Positions 1 through 14,710 of a stretch of 52,500 nt of DNA are shown piece by piece. The stretch covers positions 745,001 through 797,500 of the forward strand of contig JACVTC010000020.1 in NCBI GenBank assembly GCA_016946835.1. The letters run 5' to 3'. How positions within the stretch are numbered: position 1 is the first letter of the stretch; every line of letters starts with the position of its first letter. Source of the stretch: Neocallimastix lanati (nom. inval.) (lineage: Eukaryota > Neocallimastigomycota > Neocallimastigomycetes > Neocallimastigales > Neocallimastigaceae). Below the pieces are notes generated by a model. It was not told the origin of the DNA. It made no database searches and saw only the letters and a program-made list of their open reading frames with translations. Made by a program: the position numbers and the translations under genes.

Positions 1-81
1 ATTTATTATTTATTATTTATTATTTATTATTTATTATTTATTATTTATTATTTATTATTTATTATTTATTATTTATTATTT
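1..81. repeat. Heptamer tandem repeat (ATTTATT)n at window edge
   Basis: About 11 perfect copies of a 7-bp A/T unit, running off the left edge of the window. The same unit, on the other strand, makes the large array at 45.6-46.4 kb. Confidence 0.95.
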
Positions 82-124
82 ACTTTTAACTTTTATTAAA
101 AATTTTATTTCAAATTTATTTTAA

Positions 125-228
125 TTTTAAATATTATTAATAATTTTAAATATTATTAATAATTTTAAATTTTATTAATAATTTTAAATTTTATTAATAA
201 TTTTAAATTTTATTAATAATTTTAAATT
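125..228. repeat. 19-bp tandem repeat, about 5 copies
   Basis: Unit TTTTAAATATTATTAATAA. The first two copies carry ATATT and the next three carry TTTT at the same place, so the array was built in two steps of duplication. Confidence 0.85.
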
Positions 229-746
229 GAAATTTTTGTTTTTTTTATTTAAAAGAATCAATCTACAGTTCTATAGAAATCTGTTATTTATTTATTTTTG
301 ATGTAAAAACTTTTCTATTTTGTTTAAAAGAGGTTAAATTAAATATATATATATATATTTTTTATTTCATATAATCAATTTAATTATAATAATTAAATAA
401 TTAAATAATTGAATAATCATACAAAAGAGTATTAATAAATAATAAGTAGTAATAAATAATACATTTATTTATTTATTCATTTTTTTTTTATTCTATCCTA
501 TTAGTAATAAATAAGTCACCACTAAGTAAAAGTCATCCTAACAAAACTTTACATTTTGTTTCTTTCCCTATAAATAAATGTAGTACATTTAAATAAATGA
601 ATAGATATATTTATATATTTATATTTTTATATTTATGGCTAATATTATTTTTTTTTCCAAAATATATAAAAAGAAAAAAAAAATGTATTATTAAAAGAAA
701 AAAAAATATATTAAAATTTCTTTTTGTTATTATATTTTTTTATTAT
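229..746. other. A/T-rich non-coding stretch
   Basis: No coding or RNA signal seen. Short A/T runs only. Confidence 0.7.
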
Positions 747-951
<205 letters not shown>

Positions 952-3870
952 AAATAATTATGTATTGTTTTTTTTTTTTAATATTATTTTTTATTTTTTA
1001 ATTTTTTTTTTTCTCTTCGAATAAAATTCATTTTTCCATTTTCCATTTTCTATTGAATTTGTTAAAGAGAGGATGGCCATTTTGTGTAACCATGTGATCT
1101 TATAAAAAAATAATAATAAAAATCTTTTTTAATTAAATATTTTTTTATTAAATTAATTAATTAATTAATTTAATTAAATTCAAAAAACTAAGAAAACTAA
1201 AAAAACTAAAAAAAATCAACAAAACATAAAAATTAAAGAGAAAAAGTTTAAAAAATAATATTAAAATTATTAATTATTAAAGTTTGTGCATCAATTAAAA
1301 AAATTTAAATATATAAAATAATAAAAAATGATTAATAAAAAATAATTAATAACAAATAATTAATAAAAAGATAATGGATAAATAAATATAACAAATCAAA
1401 TAAATAAAAGGTAAAATTTATTAAATCATTAATAAAAAAATATTTAATAAAAAAATCATTAATAAATAAAAAATCATTAATAAATAAAAAAATAATTAAT
1501 AAAATAATAAAAATAATTAAAAAAAATAATTAATTAGATCAATTAATTAAATCATCTAATTAATACCAATCTTTCTTCTTTTAATTTTTTTTTTATTTCT
1601 TTTTGCTATTTTATTAATTAGTATTATTAATATTAATATTATTATTTTTTTTTTTTGTTTTATAATTAATAATTAAAAAAAAAAAAACTATATTGAGTTG
1701 ATCATGACATTTTACTCTTCCACTATTTATTACTGAATGAATTTAAATTTATAATTCAATAATTAATAACATTAATAATTAATTAAATTATAAACATATA
1801 TTTATTTATATATATTTATATAATTATATATTTAAATTTTTATAGTTCTATATATATATCTATATATATAGATTTAGAAAAAAGAAATTCTAATAATTCT
1901 TTTTTTTTTTTTTTTTTTTGTTTTAAATTTTCAATATTCTATTCTGTACATTTTATATTCTATATTCTACATTTTTGTTGAACTGTTAAGGCTCATGACT
2001 TCAGTTTATTACAGTTAATAAAATGTTCATGCTTGTATTCTGAAATCTTGTTGGCTAATGTCACGGCAAATTTTTTTTTCAAATTTCCTATTTTGGTCAT
2101 TACTTTTAATCAATAATAGATATAAATGTATTGACATTTATTTTATTTTATAATATCAAAAAGAAAAAGAAAGCGGTCAAAATAAAGTAATTCATAATAA
2201 TTAATAAGTATATATAACTATGTAGAATTAAATGAATGTATTATAATATATAAATAAATATATTATAATTAGTAATGAATATTAAATGAATTAAGATGAA
2301 GTATTTAATTCCAATCTATTCTTTTATAATAATTATCCTATGTAATAAGGTTTAGAGCTTAAAAATATAAAATAAATAAAAAATAAAAACAAACAATAAA
2401 ACTATTAATTAAAATAAATAATTAAAATAAATAATTAAGAATTATAAATTGTTAATAGTGGAATATTTTTTGATAAAAAAAAAAAAAACCAAAGAAAAGT
2501 TTAACATAAAAAAAAAAGTTTTTTTTTTATTTCTTTTCTTTAATTTTATTTCTACTATTTATTTTATTTTATTTTATTTTATTTAATCTGTACTTTATAT
2601 TCATATTTCTACTATTTATTTTATTTTATTTATCGTTTATTTTATTCATTAAAATAAATATTACTATTACTTTTTTTTTTTTCTTGAAGAGAAGATAGAT
2701 TTAAAAAAGCTAATTTAATAATATATATATAAAAAGTCTTTATGAATAATAAAAAAATAATAATAAATATTTTATTTATTATATTTTATTTTTTTATTTT
2801 TATTTTTTTTTATTTTATCTATTTTGACAGCTTTTTCATTCATATGAATGTATTTACAATAAAAATAAAATATATAAATTTATAAAATTTTTATATTGAC
2901 GGCAGTTACATTATTCTACATAAATGTTTTTATTCTACATGTAAATGATTTCAAGTCATCCATTTTGAATTCTTTTATTGGACGGCTATTACGGCTATTA
3001 CATTTATTATCATGTATTACAATTACATTTTTAATTTTTGTAAATTTCTTTTTTCTTTTTTCTTTTTTTTTTTTTGTGGTGAAAAGAATTTAAAAATTTA
3101 TTGATAATATATATACATATATATAATAATAATAACTAAATAAATTAGAAATCATTAATTTTTAAATAATTTTTTTTAAATAATTTTAAATAGTAATAAA
3201 TTCAATTTTATAATCATAATAATCATAATAAATATATATATATAATTTAAATAATAATATAATCATAATCATAATAAAATATATAAATAATTTAAATAAT
3301 ATAATAATAATATTAAATATATATATATATATATAATATAATATATATAAAAAAGTTTTTTTTTTTTTCAAAAATCTTTTAATTCTATAATTGACGGCTG
3401 TTGACATTATTATTAATGTAATACAATTTATATTTTTTATTATTATTGTAATTTGTAAATAATGAATTTGTAAAAATTCTTTTTTTTTTTTTTACGGTAA
3501 AAAATAAATATAATAAAATAAGAAAAGAAAAAAAAAAAAGAAAAGAAACCAATTAATAATCTATATAAAATTAATAATATTTTACATAATTTGATAAATA
3601 ATAGGTATTATGTTTATAAATTATTAATATCCTACCATATCATTTATCATTATCATCCTAATATTTATTATTTATTTTTAATCATTACTTTATCATATTT
3701 TAGTATTTTTTTTTATTTATAAAATGAACAACAAAACAACAAAAAAAAAAAGAAAACATATAAAAAAAAAAAAAAAAAAGAATGACTAATACAATTATAA
3801 AAAATGATCCATAATAAAATATAAATATAAAATTGAAATTCCATTTTGAGTAAAGTTTCTTTTTTTGTAA

Positions 3871-3901
<31 letters not shown>

Positions 3902-6900
3902 CATTTTCATCATATAAAAAATTTTTTATTTTTTTTTATTTCTATCTATTATATATAAATAATAAATAATAAATAATTAAATAATAAATAATAAATATAA
4001 GTATATATATAGATATATAAATGTAATAAATATAAGTATATAAATATACTAATATATAAATATATAAATAATAAATAATAATTAGAATAGAATATAGAAA
4101 ATATGAATTGATACTTTCCAATTTGTTTTTTTTTTATTAACTAAATATAATAACAATTCATATTTTTATATTTGGTTGATTATAATTATATATATTGTGA
4201 CGTGACTGGTTTTAAATGCATATAAATAAATAAACGCATAACTATTAACCATAAATATAAACAAATATATATATAAATAATAAATATATATAAATATGTA
4301 AATATTAAAATATATATAAATATATATATAAATATAAATAAATATTAAATATTAAATATTAAACTTTATTTCATATCATTAAAATAAATTTTTTTTTTAT
4401 ATTAAATATCATGAGCAAAGTTAAAATAAATGAATGACTCGTTTTTTTTTTTATTTATTTATTATTAATTATTATTAATATTAAATAATAATATTATTAT
4501 TATTAATAACATGTAATTTCTATAATAATAATAATAGTAGTAAAATTAATACAATAATTATAATTTTTATTAATAGAATGCAATTTAATGATTTATATCT
4601 CTTCATGATATTACATAGAATCGTTCTTATGATATTTGATACATATTAATTTCATTTCAAATATTTTTATATTTTTTATATATTTATAGTTTTATATTTA
4701 TATTTTTATATTTTATTTTATTATTTATTATCTTGTTTTATATTTTATTTTTATTTGTTAAACTAACCATAATCTCACATTTTAATAAAAAAAAAAAAAA
4801 GAAAGAAAAAATAAGAAAAATAATTTTATTCTTTTATGTTACCATTTATTATTTATTTATTATTCAATTATTTATTATTTATTAATAAATATTCTAATTA
4901 TTATTATTTTTTAATTATCATATTTTTTTTTTCTATTTAAAATTTTATAATAATATTAATAATCAATAAATATTAAAAAATAGATTAAACTTTTTTTTTT
5001 TCATATTTGAAATTGTTTATTTTATTTTTCATATGAAGATTAATTATAATAATGATGTTATATTTAAATAAATAAATAATTAATTAATTAAAGACTATAT
5101 ATAAAGAAAAATAAAGAAAATGTGAAGCGTCATCTGTATCATCATCATCATCATCATTTTTTTTTCCTTTTTAATTTCCTTATAGAAAAAAAAAAGATGG
5201 TCTTTTTGACAACCGTCATAAAAAATTCTTTCTATTGTATTGCTATGGAATGTTAGTTTCAATTCTTCTACAAAAGGTTGTATTAAATGAAATTTATTAA
5301 AGTAAATAAAATTTTTAAACTTAAGATTAAATTTTAAAGTAAAAATTAAAATTTTTAAAATAAAAATTTAAATTTAAAAGTAAAAATTAAAATTTTAAAT
5401 AAAAATTAAAATTTTAAATAAAAATTACATATAAAATATAAACTAAAATTAGATTTATATTTTATTATTCAATTATTTATATTTTATTATTCAATTATTT
5501 ATCGTTTATTATTCAATTATTTATCTTTTATTATTCAATTATTTTTAATTATTTTTAATTATTTTTAATTTTATATTTTTTCTTTTTCTTTAAATGATTT
5601 ATTTAATTATACCCATTTCATGCTTTATTAAAAAAAAATTTTTTTTTATTTTCATTTCAACCAAATTAAAATATTAAAAATGAATTTATAATGATTTAAA
5701 ATCTATAAAATATTCCTATAAAAGTTTAAACTTTTATTTTAATTAATACTAAATAAAAGAAAAGAATGAAAAAAAATTCAAAACTAGTTTTGAATTTTTT
5801 TTCATTCTTTTCTTTTCTTTTTTTTTTTTTAAATTATATATTAATATTTATTATATAAATAAAAGAAAAAGTAAAAAAAAAAAAAAAAAAAAAAAGGTAT
5901 ATTATTAATAATTATTATTTATCTTTCAAGGATTAGGATATATATATATATTTTTTTTTACTGGTATGACATTAAAAAAAATTTAATTTATTTTTTATGA
6001 TAGTAATAAATCTATTTTATTTCTATTTATCCTTTTTTTTTTATTATTATTAAATTAATATATATAAATTAATATATATATATAAATATATATAAATTTA
6101 TCTTTAATAAAATATTCAACATAAACATAAATATATTAAAATAAACATATTCATAAACATCCTAAATATTAATAAAAGTATGATATAATGATTATTAATT
6201 ATTTATATCATCATTTTTTTTTTTTTAATTAAAAGAGGACTTTATTTATTTATTTAAATATTATTATTTTATTATTATTTTAGATATTTATTAAAATAAT
6301 AATAAATAAATTAACAAATAATAAATAATAAAAAAAAAAAGATAGTACCTTTTTTTTTTTTTTTAAATGAAATAATTTATCTTTTATTTATTTTTTATTT
6401 TTATTTAATTTTTATTTAATAAAATAGAATAAAATGATAAATTAATAATATTTTAATTACTAAAGTTAAAAGAAAAAAAAAAAAATAAAAATAAAAATAA
6501 AAATAAAATAAAATAATATTTAAAAGAATTTTTATTTCAAAAGAGCTTAAATATAATTGTTGTAGAATATAAATTTTTAAAATATTACAATTATTATTTA
6601 TTACTTTTTTTTTTATTACTTACTAACTAAAAATATCATTCCTATTTATACATAGCTACATTATTGTTTCTTTAATATAATTAAAAAAAATTTTTTTCTT
6701 ATAATATGTTCCTGTTTTCCTTTTTCCTTTTTTTTTTTTAATTTTTACTATAAGAGATATTAAATTACTCATACTATTTATCTTTATTAAATTTATATTG
6801 AATTTTTTTTTTTTTTTATTAAAAGAAGTAATTAAAAAAAAAAAAAAAGATAAAAGATGAGATGTTATGGTAGAGAATGAAGTAATAATAATAATAATAA

Positions 6901-7047
6901 AAAAAAGAGAGAGATGTTATGGTAGAGAAGAGGAAGTAATTAAAAAGTGAGAAAGAATTATTCATTTTTCATTAAACTAAATTAATAATAAATTAAGTGA
7001 AGAGTCATCTTCCATAGAATTTACTTTATAAAGATATTTAATAAACG

Positions 7048-7080
<33 letters not shown>

Positions 7081-8580
7081 TATATTTATTTATTTATTTT
7101 TTAATATTATTTTTTTAATATTATTTTTTTATATTATTTTTTAATATTTATATTTATTGATTTATCATTATTATTCATATTCATTCATATTCATTCATAT
7201 TCATATTTATTTATTTTATTAATATTATTATTCATTTTTAATATTCATATTTATTATTATTATTCCTGATATTATTTTTTTTATTAATCATGCTTGATTA
7301 TTATTAATTATAAATTAAAAAAAATTCTTAATTTTTTAAATCCTATAATTATTATTATTATTATTATTATTTTATTTAATAATAATAATCTTTTTTTGAA
7401 GATTTAAATTTTTTAATTTAAATAGGATTAAAACTTTATTTTCTATTAAAAATTGAGCATTTTTTTTTTTTCTCTTTTTTCTTTTTCTTTTCTTTTCCTT
7501 TAAATTTTGGTCATTTTCTTTATTAATGTCCTTTTATACCTTTGAATCATCAATATTTTTTTCTATTTTTAATATTATTTATATTTGATATTATTTATAT
7601 TTGATATTATTTATGTGTGATATTATTTATATTTGATATTATTTATATCTCTATAAAAATGGATCAATATAATTTATAATGAATAATTTATTATTATATA
7701 ATTAAAAGTCCTTTTTAAATAAGCAAAGTCTTTTTTCATAGTTTATTATTTGATGATGATTAATGGTTAACTTCATATGTATATTTATTTTTTTATTTTA
7801 TTTTTAATTATTTAATTATTTTTTTATATACAATTTATTTTTAATTGGATCATATATAGATTAATATATATAATGTATATATTAATGTACATATAATTTA
7901 TGAGTATAAAATTAAAATTAAAATTAAAATTAAAATATAAATTTTTTGTACGAATGTAAATTAATATAAATAACTATAAATTAATATAAATTTGATTCCA
8001 TTTGAAATTATTTATTAAAAAAATATAAAATAAATATAAAAAAAAAAAATATAAAAAAAATAAATAAAAAAAAAATTAAAAAAAAAAAAAAATTAAAAAA
8101 AAAAAAAAAGTCACCACACCCAAAATTTTTTTTTCTTTTATATTAAATTAAAAAAGTTTAATTTATATTAAAATTAAAACATGCTAAATAATTAAAAATA
8201 AAAAAAAAAATAAAAAAAAAATAAAAAATAAAAAAAATAAAAAAAAATAAAAAATAAAAACTTTTTTATCTTTTTATTTTTTTTTTATTTTTTTTTTTAT
8301 TGTTATTCTATTCTATTTTATTCTAGTTTGGCTGGTTTGATTGACAATTTCATTCTTTAATTTCAACTGAAAAATAGGAGCCAGTGTTGATGGCTATGCC
8401 TTTTGCTCTAAATATTTTATATATATAAGAACAATCTAACTTTTTTTTTTTTTCTTTTGAAATATTACTGGGCCTCCTTAAACTTTGAAAAAAAAAGTCT
8501 TTTCTTTTTTAATATTGATATATTATCTATTAAAATATATTATATGGTTTTAATTAATTCTTGTCTCTATATATATATAT
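952..8580. other. Gene-free A/T-rich region
   Basis: No open frame with protein-like composition on either strand and no tRNA-like or rRNA-like element was seen. It holds homopolymers of up to about 24 nt, (TA)n runs, a 16-bp tandem repeat of about five units near 7572-7650, and two related degenerate blocks with TTGACGGC-type cores at 2895-3090 and 3365-3500. A slightly G+C-richer patch at 8330-8480 is unassigned. Confidence 0.6.
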
Positions 8581-8630
8581 CATAAATATATTAATAATAA
8601 ATAATAAATAATAAATAATAAATAATAAAT

Positions 8631-8780
8631 AATGGAATAATAAATAATAAAAAAGAGTATTTATTAATAAATAATAAATAATGGAATAATAAATAATAAA
8701 AAGAGTATTTATTAATAAATAATAAATAATGGAATAATAAATAATAAAAAAGAGTATTTATTAATAAATAATAAATAATA
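8631..8780. repeat. 48-49-bp minisatellite, 3 copies
   Basis: Each unit contains AATGGAATAATAAATAAT followed by AAAAAGAGTATTTATT. Unit starts are near 8631, 8680 and 8728; one copy is a base shorter in an A run. Flanked by (AATAAAT)n. Confidence 0.85.
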
Positions 8781-8831
8781 AATAATAAATAATAAATAAT
8801 AAATAATTGAATAATAAATAATAAAAAGTGT

Positions 8832-8938
8832 AATGAATAAATGAATAAATGAATGAATGAATGTCATTATTGTAAATGTAAATCAGTAATGAATAAATGA
8901 ATGGATGAATGTCATTATTGTAAATGTAAAACAGTATT
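8832..8938. repeat. Short tandem duplication, unit about 47 bp
   Basis: Two neighbouring copies share ATGAATGTCATTATTG and TAAATGTAAA with a few substitutions. The open frame through the second copy is not convincing as a gene. Confidence 0.75.
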
Positions 8939-11900
8939 GAATGTATTTAATATGGATATTAGGAAATTAATCAAATATAAATTATTAGATATCATGACTT
9001 CAAGTACAAATATTGTGATTATTTTGGAAAATAGTTTTTATTTTAATAGTACAATAGAAAAAATAGAAAAAAAAAAAATAGTAAAGAATAGAAAATAAAA
9101 ATAGTAAAGAATAGAAAAATAGAAAATATATACAAATAAATAAATAAACAAAACAAAAAGAAAAGAAAAAGGCAAATTATTATGCTTTTTTTTTTTTCTT
9201 AAATATTCTTTTATTCAAGTATAGAATAGAAAAAAAAATTATTTTTTTTTTCTTTAAATATCATAATTATTCTTAAATAGTTAGTTCTTTTAAATGATAA
9301 AGAGATCGATAGTTCACGAGAAAGAGAGTGAGAGAGAAAAAAAAAATAAAAAGAATAAAAAGAATAGAAAGAATAGAAAATAAATAATAAATAATAAAAA
9401 ATAGAGAACAAAAAGTTATAATATAAAAAATTCATTATTATTATTATTATTTTTTTAATAATATAATATAATAAAATTAAAATTTTTTTAAAAAAAACCG
9501 TTGCTCTCCTTTTGCTTGTCATTAAATGGCAACTGCTAATCAAGTGCAATCAATAAAATTAAAATAGTAAATCTTAATGGTTTTTTTTTTTTTTTTTTTT
9601 TTTAAGATATAAAGAATTCTATATATTAATAGAAACTTTATTCATTTCTTTTCTTTTTTACTTAGAATATAATAAACTTTTATTATAATAAAAGAAAAAA
9701 AAAAAAAAGATTAATAAATGTAAAGAAAAGATAAAAAAAAAGATTAAAAAAGATTCTTTAATTAATTAATCATAGGTCCTTCTCCATAATAATTATAATT
9801 ATTATAAATATTTAAAATTCTTAAAAATCATTAATAAATTATTTCTTGGTTAAATTACTATTGTTTTTAACTATTATTAATTACTTTTTATTATTATTAA
9901 CTATTATTAACTATTATTAACTATTATTAATTACTATTAATTATTAATTATTAATTATTATTATTATTTTTAGTTGTGAGGTGTTTTTTTTTTTTTTTTT
10001 TTATTTTTTTTAATCTTTTCATTCGCTTTTTCACTCTCTTTTTCATTCGCTTTTTCGCTCTTCACACTTTTTCTCTCTTTTTTTTCATTATTATTTTTTT
10101 TAATTTAAATAAGGTTTTAATACTATTTACTATTTTTTAAATCTTATTTTATAATAAAATGATTTTCTATTTCAACAAACAATTGAGTAATTAAAAAAAA
10201 AAAAAAAATCATTTTCAATAATTTTTAATCAAAGTAATGACTATTAATTAATTCTATAATCAAATTAGGCTAAGTTGGTATAATTATTAAAATGATTTAA
10301 AATTATATAATAATAATAATAATAATAATAATATAATATATAAATTTAAAAATTTATAAAACTTTATAATCATTATAGTAATATATAAATTATATATGAT
10401 AAAATATTAAGTAGTGGTATAATGATTAATAATAAAGTGATTAATAAAATATATCGAAATTATATCGAAATTATGTAGTACAATTTATTACTATATATTA
10501 TATAATATATTATATAATTTAAACATTTATATTCCTTCTTATATATTATTATTACCTCCTTTTTAGAAATGACTAATTTTTTTTTTTTTTTTTTTTTTTT
10601 TTTTCTTTTTTCCAAAAATTAAAAAAAGTTGATATAAACTTTATTAATTAATAAACATTATTAATTAATCAACATTATAATATATATTCCTTTTTATATT
10701 TTAATATATATTATTTATTATAGTTCATCATATATTTTTGTATTTTATTATTTATTTTTATTTTTATTCTTTTTATTCATTTATTTATTATTAAATAAAC
10801 TTTATTTATTATATATTTTATTTTATTTTATTTACTATGAATTGTTCCATATATTATTTTATATTATAAATATTATTAAATGTAAAGAAAAAATTGGAAT
10901 AGGATAGATATATATTGGACTTATAGTTTATTTAAAATAAATTATAATATAATAAATAATATAATACAATATATAAATGATTATTAAAAATGTTTATTAT
11001 TATTATTATTATTAATGAAATACTGAATATATTATGTAATATATTGTATAATATATAAAATGTATATAAGTTGTAGTTTTCTCTTAACACATTAAATTAA
11101 ATTAAATAGATTCAATAAGAGTATAATAATACAAAAAAAAAAAAGAGAAATAAAATTTAATAAGAAATGAAATTTTTGAGATTAATATAAATAGAACTAA
11201 AAAATTCTCTTTTTTTTTTTTTTTTTTTTTTTATCAATTTTAATTTCAAACATAATTCACAAAAAATAATTTCCTTTTTTTTTTTTTTTTTTTATTATCA
11301 TTTTAAATTTTCATAAATAATAATATTTTCAATTTGAAACGTTGAAAATGTTATAAAAAAAAAATTGTTTTATATTAAAAAAAAAATTATTTAATTTTAA
11401 AGGACTTTTTTCTTTTTCAATTGCTTTTTTATTTTTTTTTGTTAATTCTTATGTATAATAACTTGATGTTATTATATGTATATTAAGAAGTAAAAAAAAA
11501 AAAAATAATTGGAAAAAAGTTCTTAAACATTTTTTAAAAATGTTTTTTTTTTTTTTTTTTTTTAAAAAAAAATTAATAATTATTTTAATTAATTATTAAT
11601 GAAAGTATATTTACTTTCATATAAATATTTCTAAGAGGGCTCTTATAATCCTTTTTTTTTTTTTTTATTATGAAAAGAAAAAAAAATAATAATGATATAA
11701 TATATTTTTACTTAATTTTTTAGTTGCTAGTTCAGCTAAAAAATTATTGTAAAGTATTATAATTATTATTTTTTATTAAAAAAGAAAGTATTTCAATATT
11801 ATTTTTATTATTATTAATGCTAATAGTAATAATAGAAATAATAGAAATATAATTCCCTTTTTTATTAAAAGAAAAGAAGAAAGGTAATTTTTTTTAATAC

Positions 11901-14134
11901 AAGAGTTATTTCTCTGGAAATATATATACTTAATATAACCATGAAAAATATATTTTAAAAATTTGTAATTTTTATAAATATATTATTTATGGAATTAAGT
12001 GATGTATATTGTAAAAAAAATTTTTATATATATAACAAAAAAAAATAATGCGTATATTCACTACTTTTAATTTAATATCTACAAAAGTTGATCTTTTGGT
12101 TTAATACTACTTTCTAATTAATGAAGAAGAAGAAGAAAAAAAAAAAGGAATAATTAACTGGTTTTAAGGATTCTTTTTTTTTTATTTTTTTAAAAAAATA
12201 ATGAAATAAAAACACAAAGGTTGATCTTTTGGTTAGTTTTTATTGTATTTTTAATTAAAATATAATAAAACTATTTTTATTTTTCTAATAATTTATTTTA
12301 TTATTATTGAAATAGTAAAAAAAAAATTAATAAAGAAAAAAATTTTTTTAGGCTAGTACTAAAGCATTTTTTTTTTATTAAAATAAAAACTTTTTGTGAT
12401 TTTTTTATTTTTGAAAATTTTTTTTCGATTAATATATATAAAAAGAAATAACAATAAACAAAATATCTCAAATTTAAAGCAAAAAGGAAGAAGAGAGAAT
12501 AAAAAAACTTTGAACTCCTGTTAATGTTACATTCAAGAAAAAGTAACAATGATATGCATCAAAAAAAAAAGAGAAAGAAAAAAAAAGGATATGCTAAATT
12601 CTTTTTATTTTCTTTTTTTTATTAATTTTAGTAAAAAAAAATATTTGAACCAAAAGAACAAAAGAAATATAAAAGAAGGATTTAAAAAAAATATCAATTA
12701 TTAAATATGCTAAATTTTTTAATTAATATTTTAAACCTTCTTAATTTTTATAGAAGAAGAAAGAAGAAATAAACAGAAGAAATAAAATAAAAATTAATAT
12801 AACGAAAATAGAATTTAAAAAAAAAAAATTATTAATCAGAAAAAAAAAAGATGAACAAAAGATGAAAATATCAAAAAAAGAAAGAAAAAAAAAAAAAAAA
12901 AACAAGTTTTATTATATTTTTATTATATTTTAAATAATATTTTATTAACAATTAAAAAATCATATCATCTTTTTTTTTCCTCAAATAACTTATTTTGAAT
13001 TGATGAAATTCGCATCGACATGAAAGCTCTTATTTATATTAAATTTCAATTATAAGGAAAAAGAAAAAAAAAAGAAATTTGATATTTTTTTATTTTTTTT
13101 TTTTTAAATTAAATTGAATAAATCAAAATAATATAAATTAACTATTACACATAAAACCTAGGGTTAGTAGATGATCGACGCCAGAGGAAACTGGTTTATG
13201 GGAAATTCTTTACACCAAACCTTTATCTTTAACTGGTTTTAAAGAAAGGGAAGAATTTCTTTGTTTTTCCTTCGCGCAGAGTTTTGCGTTCATTATTAAG
13301 TTGGGGAACACAAATAAAATTTACCTAAGAATTTTAAAAGCTTTTTTTTTTATTATTTTCTTTTTTAAAAGAAAATATTATAACAAATTACAAATATATA
13401 TATTAGATATATATATTTATTACTATGAATTATTCTTTTTAATTAAACTGGTTTTTAATACGGAAGAATAAGACAATAAATAAATAAATAAAAAAAAAAA
13501 AAAAAAGGAAAAGGAAAAGAGAAATGAAAAAAAAAGAAAAAAATTATATTATGATTTTATCATTCAATTAAAAAAATATATATATAATGAAAAAATATAT
13601 TTTAATTTTAATTATGTTTTAATTAATCTGTTATATATATATATATATATATATAAATTATAACAACTAAAATCATAAAAATAAAAATATAAATAAATTT
13701 AATATACAATTGAAACAAAATGATATAAAAAAATAAAGACATAAATAATTATAAAAAAAAAAAAAAACTATCAATTTTAACAAAAATATATATATATATA
13801 TAAATTAAATCGAACAACTCTACAAATTAAATTACCAATAATAGTAGCAAAAACAATAAGTGATGCTATAATAAAAATTATTATTTATAGCCTTTTATAA
13901 AAGTTTTTTTAATCATATTATTTTTTAATTTTTTTTTCTTTAAAATAAGAAAGAAAGAAAGAAAAAAAAAAAAAAAACATTAATTTAAATATATTTTTAT
14001 ATCGAAGTTTAAAAAAATTTTTATTAGTTTTATAAAAACAAAACAAAAAAAGATTTTTATATATATATATATATATATTTATTTTATAATATATTTTTTT
14101 AAATATCATCTTATTAATAAGTAAAAAAAAAAAA

Positions 14135-14172
<38 letters not shown>

Positions 14173-14621
14173 ATATACATAATATATATATATTAATATT
14201 AATAATTAGTAATCAATAATCAATATTATAATTAATTTGTATAAAAAAAAAATGAGTAATATATTTTATATTTTTTGTGATAACCGTTTGTATTTTTATC
14301 GTTTAAACTTCAAAAGTATTTTTTTTCATATAAAAATGAAAAAAAAAAAAAAAAAAAAATAATAAATAATGGTTTTATTAATTAATCTATAAAAATAAAT
14401 AATTAATTAAAAAAAATTTTAGTAAATAATATATAATATAAATAAATAAATAAATAAATAAAAATATATATATAAAAAAAAAAATTATAAAAAATAATCT
14501 TTAAGAAATGAGTTTTATTTTTTTGAGTAATTAATTAAAGTGTTTTAACAAAAGAAAAAAAAAATTTTTTTTTCTTCCTGTTTTTTTTATATTCATCACT
14601 AAATTTCATTTATTCATGAAA

Positions 14622-14623
<2 letters not shown>
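8939..14623. other. Gene-free A/T-rich region with one G+C-richer island
   Basis: Mostly homopolymers and A/T simple repeats. GTTGATCTTTTGGTT occurs twice (about 12087 and 12221). ACTGGTTTT-type motifs recur near 12156, 13190, 13232 and 13446. The segment 13155-13325 has markedly more G+C and contains a CCAG-AGGAAA-CTGG hairpin, but I could not assign it to a known RNA or protein. Confidence 0.55.

Positions 14624-14660
<37 letters not shown>
14624..14660. repeat. T37 homopolymer
   Basis: An uninterrupted T run just left of the older LINE fragment. Confidence 0.95.
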
Positions 14661-14661
<1 letters not shown>

Positions 14662-14710
14662 TAGTAACAAAGTTAATAATATAAAAATTATTATATAGAG
14701 TGTTCTTCTT

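Noticed and set aside
1-81. Telomeric repeat at the window edge
   Set aside because: The unit has no G or C and recurs internally at 45.6 kb, so it is an ordinary A/T minisatellite.
8901-9098. Small open frame with two Cys near its start
   Set aside because: It begins inside a recent tandem duplication and ends in A-rich repeats; no motif and no splice context.
12304-12549. Minus-strand 81-codon open frame
   Set aside because: Composition is that of A/T-rich non-coding DNA read through; no recognisable domain.
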